A DNA stretch of 64,000 nt from Cryptomeria japonica (GCF_030272615.1 NC_081410.1:122264640-122328639), one strand, 5' to 3'. Numbered from the stretch's first letter, positions 1-12,722 are shown. Program-made: numbers and translations. Notes: a model not told the origin generated them from the sequence alone.

Positions 1-1653
1 ATCCGGAAAACACCTAAAACCCCAATCAAGGAAGGGGAGAGACACCTGAACGTAGACAAAAAGGGGGTTTGGGGGAATGAAGAATACTTCCACTTATGCT
101 TGTAATAAACCACTGTCCAGGCGAAACTGTCATTAGGACCATCCAAAGAGAGATCAATCGCGAGGGACCGCGTAGGGTTACAATCAATAGTGTCAACATA
201 GTGCTGCATTAGAACAACATAAGGTTGTTGTAGAACAACAATAGGATGCTGCGAAACAACACTTGAAGCAAGTTCAACAAGAGTAGATCGAGGTTGCAAA
301 ATTGGAAAAGCTGGGGTGGAGGCCTCAAGAACATATGAGGCCACAATAGGAGGATCAATATAAGCTTTAGCAACAGTGATGGGCACATCATCCTCTCAAG
401 AGGAGAGAACATCCTCATGAGAGGAGCCAACATAATCAGAGTCGAAAGCATTGACCATCAAACGATCAGCAATAGCATTCTTTCACCAAGTAGCAGCACC
501 CCTATGACGTGGAATAGAACAATCCGCAACAAGATGACCTATTGAGTAGCATTTTTGACAGTGTAAGGGGATGCCCTCATAATCTAGTAGTTGTGTCCAT
601 GGCCTATCACCAACTGTAAGAACTACATCTATCTCGAGAGACAAAGAGATGTCAATGGCGATTAGAATGTGGGCAAAAGTACAGTGCCCCATAGAAGACG
701 TGTCATTATCCACTTTCAAGAAATGAGTAATAGAGTTGTCAATGGCCTCATAGCAAGATTGCTCCTAGAAATGGAGAGGAAGATTAGGAAGGCGAACCCA
801 TATTGGACACACATTAAGTGGTTCAATAAGGGGGTTAAAAAAGTCCAAGGCTTGACAGAAAGAGAGTGATCTCCCCAAGCCCACAACTTGCCAAACACAA
901 GATCTTTATTCGAGGAAGAAGTAAAGGAAGAAATGAAAAAACCTTTAGCACAAGGAAAAATATCAATGCTAAAAGGAACCAAAGGCTTCCAAGAATCACT
1001 CACCCAACGATGGAGGCTTGGAAGAGAAGGCCAAAACCCAACAAATCTACACATCAACGCACAACATTGGTAGAAATCAATATTCTTCACAACATCATGA
1101 CCACAAACCACCACAAGGGAGGATTTAGCATAGGAAAGATGATGAATATCCTTTGGCGGACGAGCAATAGATTTGACCACATGAGAAAAACTTTGTCCAA
1201 CAGTGAAAGGGGGAGGTCAGGGAGGAACCAGGGAGGATCCAAGGCAACAATGAGAGCATTCACACCCCCACAAAAATACCAGAACAACCCCCCAGACTAG
1301 CAGTAAGGACGCCATCAGAAACTGCAATGCTAGAACGAGGAGCAGAAAATACAGCTGCCACTCCACCCAGAAGGGCATCCACGAAGGCGGGAGGGCATGA
1401 TTTGTCCACAAAAAAGACCGTCCACGAGCCCAAACGCACAAGGGCAGGCCGAAGGACCAACAAAGGCCAAAACATCGGTAGGAGGGCATGCAACATCCAC
1501 TCGCGAGGCAGAAGGCACAAATGGGAGCAATGGCGGGTCGTAGGAAGATGCCAGGGGAAGGACAAAGGAGCGCAGACCGTTAGAACCATTCGAATGTAAA
1601 GCGGGAGATTCCATTTCAAAATTCAAATAAATAACACAAAATATTGGTTGCAC
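1..1653 (-). pseudogene. LINE-type retrotransposon ORF1 remnant (DUF4283-like plus CCHC knuckle)
   Basis: The minus strand encodes a broken nucleic-acid-binding protein of the kind found as ORF1 of plant LINE elements. A start is visible at 1653 or at a second ATG near 1614. The piece at 1180-716 resembles the DUF4283 domain (FVGFWPSLPSLHRWV, then KGFFISSF and DKDLVFGKLW-like text). The piece at 719-483 continues with IAIDISLSLEI, VGDRPWTQLLDYEGIPL and one zinc knuckle, CQKCYSIGHLVADC (C-x2-C-x4-H-x4-C, 560-519), the usual order in that family. The frame changes at least three times between 1653 and 209, so it is not translatable as one protein. The remnant runs off the window start, so I cannot see whether an endonuclease/RT ORF follows. 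DUF4283 proteins also exist outside LINEs; the element type is inference. Confidence 0.72.
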
Positions 1654-1889
1654 TTATATCATAGCAAATGTTATAGAGTTTTGGTGGTGACAAATTATCG
1701 CCCCCATATGAAGAAGAATGTGCCTTTTTATTAGCATGAATTAGACATAATAGGTTAGATCACTCACTTGATTCAATTTATATAACCAACTATTTCAAAT
1801 GTCGTAATTTGAGAAAGGGTTTTAGTTGGCAATAGTAGGATGTTGCAAATCATGTATAACTAGTCCAAAAGATACATAAGAAGAATGCA

Positions 1890-3020
1890 AATATTTGCAA
1901 TCTTCATATGAGACAAATCCAACATTTAGCATAAGAAAACTTTGGCGAGAGGCTAGATCAACAAATCAATAGATTCATTGGTAGTACGATTCTAATATTT
2001 AATGATTGAGTAGAACTAGTCAATATATGAGGTCCATTTCAAGTGTCTGTTCTTGAATCTTGGATGGTGAATTTACAAATAAAATTGATTGATAATTGAT
2101 ATGAAAATTTGTTTCCTTACCAAGAATGTAGTGCTTTCGTTACTTTAAGGTTGGACAAAGGCATGCACTCTAGAAGGTTCCTTCTCTATTTAAGAATAAT
2201 TCCTATACATAGTTTGAGGTATCTATCTCAATCTCAAGGGTTGTTTAACATTTGGAAGAACTAGCATCAATTAAGATCAAAGTAGTTGTTTAAGTTGTTG
2301 AAAGGCTTGATTTATCATTTTTATCACAACAAAAATTCTTTTGGTTGGAAAGTTGGTCAAGTGATCAAGGAATATATAAAAAAGTCTCGATAATTTTTTT
2401 TGTAGTAGTTCATGCCACCTAGGAAACTCTCTAGATTGGTAGCATTGTTAGGTACATGCTAATTTTTGAGATCTTTCATCTTCTCAATGTCTAAATCTAC
2501 TCTATTTTGATAAAGAAACATGTGTTTGATAAAATGTTGATCAAAGGACTTCTTCATTTTAGCTTGAAGCTTGTGGTATTGGAGGAGATCTAAGGTAATA
2601 CATATATGTTGGATACAATTCTCCAAATGCCTATTATGCACAAGAATAATATCTCAATACAATATGGAGAATTATCCCAGGTTAGATAGGAAAATATCAT
2701 TTACGAGCCACATAAATGTCACATGAGCATTATTGATCTTGAAGGGAATTGTCAACCATTCATAAAGCTTAGATTTAGCTTGGAAGAAGTCTTCTAGAAA
2801 TTAGTAAGATCCATTCATACTTGATGATAACATGAATTTAGACCCATTTCAGTGAATTATTGGGCTTCCTTGACATGAGGAAAAATGTCATTGATTTTGT
2901 GTAAGGGGAGTTTGATCTATTTGTCCTCCTTCTTAAGGATAATAAAGTCTAGAGATCAACAAGGAGAGGCGTTGGACTATATCTTGCCTTCTTCCATCAA
3001 TTTTTAGATCTCTTTTATTT
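1890..3020 (-). pseudogene. Degenerate Ty3/gypsy polymerase remnant (RT to RNase H)
   Basis: Reading the minus strand across frames recovers the landmarks of a gypsy reverse transcriptase in the right order. An ELMEKG-like start KLMEEGKI lies near 3010, followed by SPC, a LHKINDIFPHVKEAQ-like stretch, GLNSCYHQV (family consensus LRSGYHQI), a FMNG/PF stretch (LYEWLVMPFG in the family), then RHLENCIQHI...LLQYHKLQAK near 2635-2540 and an IDTSNYV-like RNase H start near 2220. RKHYILGKETNF near 2130 corresponds to the WRHYLLGR segment. Stops and shifts are frequent, so this is an old copy. No long terminal repeats were found around it. Confidence 0.72.
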
Positions 3021-4185
3021 TGTACTTTCAATTTGTGTTGTAATATGTTGATGAATTTGGGGTAGGGAAAATATTCAAATCAAATTGATATAATGATATT
3101 TATTTTTGATAGGAGGCAACTCTTTTGGATTTTCAAAAGCATTTGAGTGATTCTAAAACAAAATTCTCATGGTAGTGGTTGGCAACACACTTTGATTATA
3201 CTTCTTAGCTTAGTAGATATATAGTGCCAAGTATTTTTATATGTTTACTTATCTTATAATGGGCTTAACCTAAAATGAAATGTGATTAACACATGAAGAA
3301 GAAGACACAACCATCTTCTTGGATCTTGTAGATGTTTAGGTATCATAAATCACACTTTGATTATACTAGGATATGTGGTCAAGAAAGATACTTGAGTAAT
3401 TCAATAGTGTGATATGGTATTCAACTATTTCTTGCTAATGTTGGATAACAAAGGTTATGGTAAAAACCTTGTTAATGAGTTTACGAAGCCTGTTTTCTTG
3501 CTTTGAACCTAGATGGCAAGGTTGAGGATAATCAAGTGTAGGGAGCTAGAGATGGAGATATAATAGGATCCATAGAGATAATAGTGGAAATAATAAAATG
3601 GAAAAATAGATCAAATATCACACAAGATGTTTTTATGTCAAGATAATCTGATATCCAATATATGTAGAGATTGAATAAACCCTTGAGGTAGGTTAGCACC
3701 ACATGATACTTCTTATGGACAAAGGTACTTGACACAATATCTCTAAGAGATCTCAAAAATAATATCATAACAACACATCCTTAAAATAATAATCACCTCC
3801 TTTATATATCTCCTAATAATACAATGAAGGGGAAATACTAATAAAAGCCCACTCTTCATTGAATATAATTAATTACACATGTTGTCCACATGTTCCAGTA
3901 TAACTAAAGGGATGTGTGGCACATGTCAACATTTTTGGCCACCTAAATACATTATAATATCATATTCCTAGGTACATAAAATGATGAATCTTTCACCAAC
4001 CATATTAAGTTTTGTTTCCATATTTAATGACTGAGACATTTTATTCTTGATAAATATAGAATCTTGATGTGTCGTAGAGTAGTTCTTAGTCATGAGAACA
4101 AAGTTAAGGTTTGGTTCTATATGATTATCAACTTCCGCTATAGGCAAATCCTCCAAATCTCCCAGTTTCTCTTATTGCTCTTCTA
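3021..4185. other. Unassigned AT-rich interval between gag-like and pol-like remnants
   Basis: No gene is visible. The position between a minus-strand gag knuckle (about 4285-4200) and the RT remnant suggests it was the gag-pol linker, protease region or leader of the same dead element, but I cannot align any motif here. Confidence 0.4.
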
Positions 4186-4300
4186 CAAGGAGAGTTTTTT
4201 ATTCTTTCTCACTTTGGAGTACCTTGTACTTCTCAATTGAATGACTCTTGGACTTATGAAATTTACAAGATTATTTCTTGCTTCTTGTAGTAGGGGAAGA
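4186..4300 (-). pseudogene. Gypsy gag C-terminal knuckle remnant
   Basis: Minus-strand translation reads CKFHKSKSHSIEKYKVLQSE. This matches the layout of the gag C-terminus in many plant Ty3/gypsy elements (C-x2-H...GH-x3-C followed by L...I), with the last cysteine replaced by tyrosine. A stop lies just upstream. It is collinear with the RT remnant at 3020-1890 and probably belongs to the same element. Confidence 0.45.
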
Positions 4301-7300
4301 GTGATTTGGAAATTTTGATTAGCTACCAAGGTTCATGGATGGTTTAGAGGTACCACATTGAATTTCCTTTTTTGGGATTCCTATACTAAAGATTTGACTT
4401 CAATATAACTAACTCTCTATGAAGGACCATGGATGTTCTCTGAATTTGACTCACTAGTATTGTATGTGTCATCAATAATATAGACACCGGTAGGTCATGT
4501 TGATCAAATAAATTTGACTACATTTTTTCTTGAGCTAACAATATATGTAATGGTGACAAAGTAGGTTATCTACCCTCTTCATGGAAAATGATTTCTCTAT
4601 GGACGACATAAATACTTGGCTATGGAGTAGTTATAGTGATATGGATGTTTGGGGTTGTTTGTGAGATGTTGATTTCCATGCACATGGAATTAAGGTCTCA
4701 ACACGTGTTTTGGAGGAATATATTGAGATAGAGAGCCTCTATCTAATTATAGTTCTACATGTGCTACTTCAATGTCTAATTGTTCATTGTTTTATTGTTG
4801 AGCTTGTTGTATGGTTTGTGTTTGTTGTTCTTCAGTTGCTTCAAAAGGAAATTTTTTCTTTCAAGTCTCTCAATATGAACTCTATCTAATATTCCCTAAC
4901 CCTTAGACAAATAGGAATTGTATGCCAAGTGTAGTCAAGAGAGAGAAAAATTACTAGAGGTTTCCTCAGAGCTTTGGATCAAATTTTTTTGATTGGTTTG
5001 GATTGTTTATGTTTGTTGGGGTTTGATTGCTTGATTGTTGAATTTGAATGCACAATCTGTATTTGAGAGCTTGCTTCAGCTCAAGCACAAAAGTTCTTCA
5101 AGATGAATGCTTTCTTTGCAATGTTTTATAATGAATATTAAAGCTTATTTTAAATTAGGAAATTGCAATACCAATGAATAATCTAAAATTGATCCAAAAT
5201 GAACCCAAGTGATTTTAAACTACTCTAAATATGGAAATGAACAATATTATGATAACAAATGAAGCTTAACTACTTTTTTTTTGTATTTTATTATATGTTT
5301 TAAATGTAAGTCAAATTAAATTTAAATATTACTAAATGCTTTAATGAATGCATTTTGCAAGTTATATGCATATGAAAATGAGACTATTTTATGGTGCAAA
5401 GATGAACTTAATACAAATAAAAACAATTTGTAATTATTTTCTCTTTGTTTTGGATGCCATTTAAACAACAAAGATGCACAAATTGATTATTATTATTATT
5501 CAACAAATCATCCAATATTTCTTTTTCTCTTTCTTTACAATGAAATCAACACTTCTACAACTTGAACAAAATGCAACAAGTTTGAATTGTTCATTGATAG
5601 AGATGAAGGTTTGTTTTGTTTATCAACTATTGGTTGTTTAATCTAAATTGAGTATGTTGATTTTGTGTTTTTTTTTTCAAATAATTTGAAAGGAACATTT
5701 TGTTGTTTTGGTCAATGAAATGTGTAAGAAAATAAACTAATATAATCTAATAAACTAAAACGAATATAATTTTGAAACTAAAATGAAAGTTGTAATTTTT
5801 GGGTGCGATGAAATGAATATTTCAATAACTATTCTCTCCTCTAAACTATTACACAATACAAATTATTCTAAAACAAAATAAATTATGAACTCCACACCTC
5901 TAATTCATGATTATCTAAGATATTAAGTTGATTCTTGTTTGCAAGATTAATCTTGTTGGAGTTAAAATGGCGACTCCACCCCTAGGAAACTCTTAGACCA
6001 AAACAACTCTACAAGAGAGAAAATGACAAGAATAAGTTACTTCATTATGCAATTTTGAATGATTGAATATGAAATATTACAATGAGATGCCTTGCTTGTG
6101 AAGGCAATGTGTGATGTATTATGAAAAAATAAAATGACATAAATATAAACTTCCTAGGTAACTAAAACCAAATCAAAGTCATAAAGATAAGATATGATGA
6201 GATCTTATCTAGACAACGAAGACTTCTAGAAACAACTAGTTCCTAAGTAAACTCAAGTCATGTGAATATGTCCCCTACTAGGAACAACACCTTCGTAGGT
6301 AGAAAACCTTATTTGCATCAATAGTCCCCCTTAAGTGCAACTTAGGGAGTAGATTATTATGAGTCTTGACCACTAGACCATGTTAGGTATCCATTTACAA
6401 TGCAAAAGCAATCTCACAAATTGAGAAAAAGAGAAAATCTAGTGGGACAACATTCCTCTCCAAAGATTAAAAATAAACAAATAAGGGTTGATGTTTGGAG
6501 CATTCAATGATACCCCCAAGGGCTACATCCATCATGAAATTACAATCAATGGCTCCCCCGCCAGAGAGAGAGAGAGAGCCATTATGTATAATATCCTGTA
6601 GAAATGGTGAGTTCTTGACGAGAAAACATAGATCAATACCTACAAACAACATTTCTTCCCTTAGGAAGAAGATAAACCAAGTAAAAATACTAGAGTGCTT
6701 CCCATTTTGGATCGGAATTTGTAAGGATTATGTCTTTGAAAATCTACTCATTTGTCACCAAGTGAATCTTCTCATTATCCCCTCTTCTTTAGTATTTAAG
6801 GACACCCCCTCTTTTTCAATGTTTACTCACTCTATCAACAAAGAAAAATACAAATAAATACATAAAATAAAAAAATCTTAATAAAAAGAATTTTCCATGC
6901 CTCCAAAAAAATAGTTTTCCATGCATAAGATAAAAGACATGTAGGATAGTTTTCAGTGCATAAGATAAAAAGACATGGGTGAACTCACAATACTCGTTCC
7001 CATTTTTTGGACTACTTTGACATTTAGATCAACATTTTGAAAAAATCCTTCACTTTCCGACACCTATAACTTTTAAATCGTTAAGAATTTGAAGATGTTG
7101 TAAACTAACGATTTGTAACATTTTGTCTGAAGATTCTAAATATATATTTTTTTGAATTAAATTGTGTTGATTTTTACATCTCCCTTGAAAAGTATCTTTT
7201 TACAACAAACAACATTTTAAGAGTGATATGCATCCCAAAATGCATAACTTTTTTTCTTCTATAAATGATAAAAGCTCAAATTCTTTTGAATTTTGGTTTT

Positions 7301-7984
7301 TAACATCAATACCCAATGGATGCAATTGGTTTGATAGTGACATCTTGAATATTTTTCATTTTATTAAATTTTGAAGTTGGACTAATTATAATTTAGACAT
7401 AGGTGTACATTTGAACACATAACTTGTTCTATATATATCAAAATTCAATTTATTTATTTTTTTTAGAAAGAAGACATCAATACCTAGCGCATAGGTATTT
7501 TTTTTTTTTTTTTTTTGAATTAGTTTACTATTTTTTCCAATGTGTTGAATAGAGAAGTTCATGTTCGGTGAAAAACCTATGTTTGGTAAAATTTAAAAAA
7601 CAAGTTCATAATAAACTCAATATGTAAAAAAATTATAGTCATTGGAAAACTTGCTTCGAGGACTACCATACTGCATTTTGGGTTGTCAAGGTCATTCCAT
7701 TTGAACCTTCAACCAAAGGTTTGAAGGCCAAAAATTTGTAGAAGTTTGTAGGAAGTTTCAGAGAAGTGTAAAAAGGGGGTTTAAATGAACCCCCAATATA
7801 ATTAAAAATCGACAAAAACAACCGTTATAGGGGGTTCGCTCGAAAGAGGGGGTTTGAGTGAACCCCAAAGGGTAGTTCATTTGAACACCCCCAATACAAA
7901 TAAACACCCTTCGAAATTTTTTCCCACCAACATGTTTTTCCTTTGTGGGTGAAAGTGGAAACCATTATTGTGAACTCACCCACA
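4301..7984. other. AT-rich intergenic DNA, no gene seen
   Basis: This stretch has many homopolymer T/A runs (for example 7499-7516) and no open frame with recognisable content. Two small points stand out. TGGCGACTCCACCCC near 5968 could be a plant gypsy primer-binding site, but no LTR pair supports it. Short inverted G/C-run motifs (gggggtt...aaccccc) recur between 7770 and 7890. Confidence 0.5.
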
Positions 7985-8602
7985 TGAAAGATTGAAAGAT
8001 CAAATGAAACAAAGAATGGACATGTAGAATAGACATATATCCAAATATATACTATAGGCATAGACAATGCTAAAGATAATGGTCTATGAAATTCAAAGAT
8101 AAATGATATGTGAATGATGCATTAACAAAGATGAGTGAATTGTGTTGAAGTGAGGTCATGTGGTAAAAGACTAAAACCATGTATATCATCTTCATCTCTA
8201 TAAGTCAAAACACAACAAAATTTGATTTGTCTATGAAATTCAAAGATAAATGATATGTGAATGATGCATAAACAAAGATGAGTGAATCGTGTTGAAGTGA
8301 GATCATGTGGTAAAACACTAAAACCATGTATATCATCTTCATCTCTATAAGTCAAAACACAACAAAATTTGAAAGATCAAATGAAACAAAGGATGGACAT
8401 GTAGGATAGACATATATCCAAATATATACATATAGGCATGTACAATGATAAAGATAATGGTCTATGAAATTCAAAGATAAATGATATGTGAATGATGCAT
8501 AAACAAAGATGAGTGAATCATGTTGAAGTGGGATCATGTGGTAAAAGACTAAAACCATGTATATCATCTTCATCTCTATAAGTCAAAACACAACAAAATT
8601 TG
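7985..8602. repeat. Irregular tandem repeat, three copies
   Basis: Three copies of a unit containing atgaaattcaaagataaatg start near 8085, 8233 and 8464 (spacings about 148 and 231). Copies 1 and 3 carry an extra block of about 85 bases (aaagatcaaatgaaacaaag...) that copy 2 lacks. The copies are nearly identical, so the amplification is recent. Short open frames across them look incidental. Confidence 0.85.
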
Positions 8603-8815
8603 ATATGAAAGATTAACAAAACAAAATAATAAAATTAGAACCTTAAAACGAAAGGAATAAATTATGTTGTAAAAATAAGCCTTCAACACTAAATAACTTA
8701 GGTTATTATATAATAAACATAATTAACAAACAATTAATTTAAATATATAATTTAAGACTAATATCAACTAGTAAGAAAATAAATAAATAAAACAATTGTG
8801 GTACTCCAAATTAAA

Positions 8816-8985
8816 TGATTGCCCATTCCCTGCCGAAGGTATTCTGGCTCCAAAATAGACCTTTCGTACAGTGTGATAATATTATTGCAAAATCGATCGC
8901 AGCCATTTATTGCAAAATCGTATTGACGGTATAAAACGCGTGTCAATCCGTACTACTGTTTTGAAACCAAAATAAACACATCCTT
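8816..8985 (+). repeat. Dispersed block, copy 1 (matches 61318-61480)
   Basis: The stretch ctccaaaatagacctttcgt, then a cgt/gtg-rich run, then attgcaaaatcg and gtcaatccgtact recurs in the same order and orientation at 61318-61480, close to a PPR remnant. Its function is unknown; it may be part of an old transposon or a promoter region copied along with the PPR genes. Confidence 0.7.
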
Positions 8986-9392
8986 ATCCTTCCCTCCTTA
9001 TCCTTCCCTCCTTCCCTTTGAGGTCATTTTCTTAAATTAAAAATACTATTTCCTTGTTCCTTACTAAATCTTTAAAGACTTCGACACGCTCGATATACGA
9101 TGAAATCCAATTCTCCCTCTGCACTAAACAAAAAAACAAACAGAAATTCATGTTCAACACATATCGATTAAGTATAATCACAACCTCTCATATTCATTCT
9201 GAGAGACCACAAAACATAAAAATCCCAACAAGACGACTGAATCATCAAAAAAAAAACACAGTATTCCCCAACAACATACATGAAATCAAAACCTGCACAA
9301 AATAGACCGACCTCCAAAAACATGTTTCCCAATTTTCATGTCCCACAAGTTTTCCTCTTTACAGAAATCCCTCAAAGCCAGCTCCAATATCT
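8986..9392. other. Downstream flank of the two-exon gene
   Basis: It contains a short direct repeat (tccttatccttccctcctta twice near 8982-9010) and otherwise A-rich sequence. It would hold the 3' untranslated region and polyadenylation signals of the minus-strand gene that ends at 9393. No separate gene is visible. Confidence 0.4.
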
Positions 9393-10255
9393 CTAAGCCC
9401 CAAGATGAAGCTTGTGCATAACCTTAGAAACAACCCCTTCTTTCTTAGGAGACCCACTTGGATTCTGACCAGATCCAAATCCGCCATGGACAGAGCTCTC
9501 TGTTTTAGGCCGAGCTACCAATTTATTTTCGACATGTCGATGAACATCATACGTTCCCACTGGTAGACCGGCCAGAGCCGGTGCACCCAGGCTCGGGGAT
9601 GCAACAGGTCCCCTGTGAATCCCTCTATTCAAATTCCAAAAGTTAGCGACAAATTCCCAAAAAAATGCAAAACAAAATATATCTAAAATCATCAGATTTC
9701 CACAATCTATAATAATATTTTAGATTTGATTTAGTGATTTTTTTGATAATAAATATATCTAAAATCATCAGATTTCCACAATCTATAATAATATCTATAG
9801 TTGCTTTTAACAATCTATAATAATATCTATAGTTGCTTTTAGATTTGATTTAGTGATTTTTTTGATAATCTATATCTAAACTGGTAAAATTTTTACCTCT
9901 GAATATAAGTGACAGAACTGTCGGTTTCATTCTCTTCTCTTGGCTTGGGCCCTGTTATCAAATCCTTCAGTTTTTCGACGCATCCAACTTTGGTCGATTG
10001 ATCGACATCTTCATCATTCTTGGGCACTTTCTCATTTTTCTCTTTCTTTCTCTCATTTTTCCCTTTGTGTTGTTTAATGTCGTCGACTGGTTCCCAGTCG
10101 GTGGGAGTTTTGCAGGTGGCTTCAATGGTGTCGGGAGAAAGTGCAGAGGCCTCTTTTGCTGCGACTTCTGCGTTCAATTGGCCACTCCAAAGGAATGTGG
10201 TGTCTGGTCGACGGATCCTCTCCTTTGTTTCAAATCCTTCACTTGGGTCTGCCAT
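9393..10255 (-). CDS. Uncharacterised two-exon plant gene (about 192 aa)
   Basis: Exon 1 runs from 10255 (ATG, MADPSEGFETKER...) to 9897; exon 2 runs from 9612 to the stop at 9393. The intron (9613-9896) has a GT donor and an AG acceptor, and the phases fit exactly: the codon AG|G is restored and the frame stays open for 579 bases. The N-terminal part holds FLWSGQLNAE and a lysine/glutamate-rich stretch around residues 80-105. The C-terminal part is Gly/Pro/Ser-rich with repeated GLPVGTYDVH-like text and ends in a basic helix, VVSKVMHKLHLGA. It is soluble-looking, with no signal peptide or membrane segment. I do not recognise the family. It is the only multi-exon gene in the window without visible damage, so it may be a working host gene. 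The alternative is a retained fragment of a longer gene. Confidence 0.68.
9613..9896 (-). other. Intron with internal tandem duplications
   Basis: About 284 bp, bounded by GT and AG on the minus strand. Inside, blocks such as atctaaaatcatcagatttc, acaatctataataatat and tagtgatttttttgataat each occur two or three times (9687-9870), so the intron has grown by local duplication. Confidence 0.7.
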
Positions 10256-10435
10256 AGCTTTTGTGTCACAGAGTAAACAGATTATTAGAAATGACTGGTT
10301 TTTTATCAGTCCAGTTGTAGCGATTTACATTGGGGAAGGAAAGGAGATTGATATGAAGAGAAAATGTGTCAGCCATGGATGAATTTGCGGTGGCACGTAG
10401 CCCTTAGGGTTGCCCTCCAAATGACGTGTAGGTGA

Positions 10436-10525
10436 TGAACATGTTGTAAGCGGCCACCCTTAAACAGCACACACTAAGCTTTGACTGCTTAGGTGGCTGT
10501 GGGCCCAATCCTTCCCCTGACAGTT
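10436..10525 (+). repeat. Dispersed block matching 61485-61555 in inverted orientation
   Basis: This segment, with aaacagcacacactaagc and cttaggtggctgtgggccc, recurs inverted as gggcccaccagccacctaag and agtgtgtgctgttta at 61485-61555. In both places a PPR remnant lies within about 400 bases, so the block may have been part of an ancestral PPR-gene upstream region. Confidence 0.7.
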
Positions 10526-10739
10526 CATTCCCGTTTAGGAAACAATCGGCGTTAAGATTTTGAATTTTGAATTTGAACATGTTCCCGCGTGCTTCATTGC
10601 ATAGAATAAAGCGAATGGGAGAGGGCAATCTCATCTACCTCGCAACTTTCATGGAATACCTCGTCACTCTGATATTTTCACGACTTTCTTGCTTTATGCA
10701 GCGGACAGAAGACATGGGTATCCTCACAACGCAGTCAAT

Positions 10740-11290
10740 GCAGCAAACAGGCTTCCATTCCGATCAGTCTTATTTGCCAACGTACTCTCTGCCTGTGCCA
10801 AAATAGGAGCTTTGAAACAGGGTATGGGCCTCCATTAAAGCAGAACGTAAGGACATCCATTTAAGGGGGACTTAATGACAATTATTATCAGATGCTACAA
10901 CTGGAAATACTATGTTTGACATGTTTGCAAAATGTGGGAGTATAGACAAGGCATAGGAACTGTTTGATCGGATGCCTCAAAGAAACATGGTCTAATGGAA
11001 TGCTATGGTTGCAGGATATGCACAAAACGCATTTGTTGAAAAGGATTTAAAACTTCCAATCAAATGTGATTGGCGGGTATAAAGCCAGACTCTGCAACCT
11101 TTGCCAGCCTGTGGGAATATGAGAGCTTTGGAACAGGGTATTGACATCCATCACAGAGATGATGTAGCTGCAACTACCATGGTAGACGTATGCAAAATGT
11201 GTAAGCTTAGACAAGGCACGCGAACTGATTGACAGAATGCCTCAAAGAAATGTGTTCTCATCTGATCGGTCTTGATTGCATGCTATTAAC
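10740..11290 (+). pseudogene. PPR-repeat protein remnant
   Basis: A plus-strand reading with several frame changes gives standard plant PPR wording. VLSACAKIGALKQGMG is at 10780-10827. It is followed by a FAKCGSIDKA-like stretch, a LFDRMPQRNMV-like stretch and a AGYAQNA-like stretch (10915-11035), then a KPDSATFASL segment and a second GALEQGI-like stretch (11075-11140). Such proteins bind organellar RNA in mitochondria or plastids. Stops and indels occur every 30-90 bases, so it is dead. The wording is typical of the P/PLS-class PPRs that are very abundant in conifers. Confidence 0.8.
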
Positions 11291-12321
11291 AAAATGGAGT
11301 TTGGGTTATCTTCACGGATTGCGAAAATATCCAAAGATGGTCTGTACAAACACACCAAATGTTTGAAAACCTTAAATCTTTACTTTAAAGATGGTCTGTA
11401 AGTGTTCCTGGATATCATGCAAGAGAGATGGAGATGGTCTGTAAGTGTTCCTAGATATCATGCAAGAGTGGATTGAGGAGACATTTCAAATTTATCATCA
11501 TGCAAAGTATCATTGAAGGCATCTAGACTTAACTTGGACACTAATTTATGATTTAAGGTTACCAGGTGTCAATCAAGAGTAATTCTCAAACATAAATTAA
11601 CAATTTTCAATTCATTTTAAATATATTAGTATGAAATCAAAATGCTGGAAATTTTTAACCTTGGATGTTCAAATTTGTGACTATCATCCTTGAAAATAAA
11701 GAAACAAATGATTAGGAAAATCTGATTAGTGACACCTTACATAAGACATTGTTGCAAGTTCAAGATGCCAAAATTCTCTATGACTTCATATCCAGTTTAT
11801 CTAATAACAAGGAAATCTCCTTACTAGTTAAAGTTGGAATTATTGCTCTAAGGAAAAAAAAGGTTTATGAATCCTACTCTTAATTAGGCAAGACAAAAAC
11901 ATTTTAAAAAGGGATAAAAATGTTATGTTCTATTTGATCAAATTGATAGAGAAAATATAAAGAAATGTCTATCTCTGGAGGATAAAACTACAATTGCAAA
12001 GTAAGGAAATTGTTTTATCTAATTTCTAATGTTTGCATATAATTCCCACCTATTTCTTCTACTCCCCTACAAACTTATGTGCAATATGTTCAAGATGCCA
12101 AGAGTAGGGGAAAGAGTCGAAAGAAGTCAATTCATCTCTTGTTGAATTTTTAACATGGCCTAATATCACTACCAAGAAAATAAAGAAGGTTTCCAAATCT
12201 TTAGTAATGGATTTACAAACAATTTCAACAATGTTATACAAACCACCTCAAGCAAAGAAAAATATAGTTATTTATTAATTTATACTAATACACCATAGTC
12301 AAGGATAAAAAAAATTGGTAC
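11291..12321. other. Spacer, no gene; includes a 43-bp tandem duplication
   Basis: The phrase gatggtctgtaagtgttcct is repeated near 11391 and 11433, with a third partial copy near 11336. The remainder is AT-rich with no recognisable coding content up to the transposon terminus at 12322. Confidence 0.5.
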
Positions 12322-12366
12322 TAGGTATGTGCACAAAGATGGTGGTCAGAAAAGTGGACACCACCC
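12322..12366 (+). repeat. Element terminal motif, left outer copy
   Basis: The sequence reads TATGTGCACAAAGATGG followed by TGGTCAGAAAAGTGGACACC. The same motif starts near 13265 (+), and related forms lie at 42063 (+), 53732 (-) and 54568 (-). The core GTGCACAAAGATGG-GGTCA with a trailing AGTGGACAC is common to all five, allowing one mismatch (13265 has GTGTACAAAG). Confidence 0.85.
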
Positions 12367-12374
12367 AAAAAAAA

Positions 12375-12605
12375 CATGGAAAAACAAGCAGCGCGTACGT
12401 GGTTTTAAAATTTGAAATTCTTGCGTACGCACTTAGGTTTGTTCTTCCCGAGCGTAGAGAAGATAGCATGTACGCGCTGCTTTTAGGAAAATGTGCGCGT
12501 ACGCGCTACGCCTAGGAAAATGAGCGCGTACGCGCTGCTCATAGAAAAATGAGCGCGTACACGATAATAATCCAAATATAACCGCGTACACGGTGCCTGG
12601 TAAAA
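12375..12605. repeat. Subterminal palindrome cluster (GCGTACGC type), left copy 1
   Basis: Several copies of a self-complementary core (GCGCGTACGCGCT and decayed forms such as gcgcgtacacg) are spaced 30-40 bases apart, often separated by tttaggaaaatg-like linkers. The cluster lies about 50 bases inside the terminus, where transposases commonly bind repeated subterminal sites. A binding role is inference. Confidence 0.75.
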
Positions 12606-12722
12606 ATAGTTTAAAAAAAAAACTGGGTCTCATTTACCCGTGAATAGTGCATTTTTTACTTCGTTTTTTTCCCATTTCCTCTCCTAAACTGCGAACAGGG
12701 TGCTAGATTTGTCCTCCAAGCT

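Noticed and set aside
1217-1619. Overlapping open frames on both strands near the window start
   Set aside because: Only the minus-strand LINE ORF1 frame has family-like content; the rest are shadows.
5964-5985. Possible gypsy primer-binding site TGGCGACTCCACCCC
   Set aside because: No LTR pair or downstream gag found, so it is left as a remark only.
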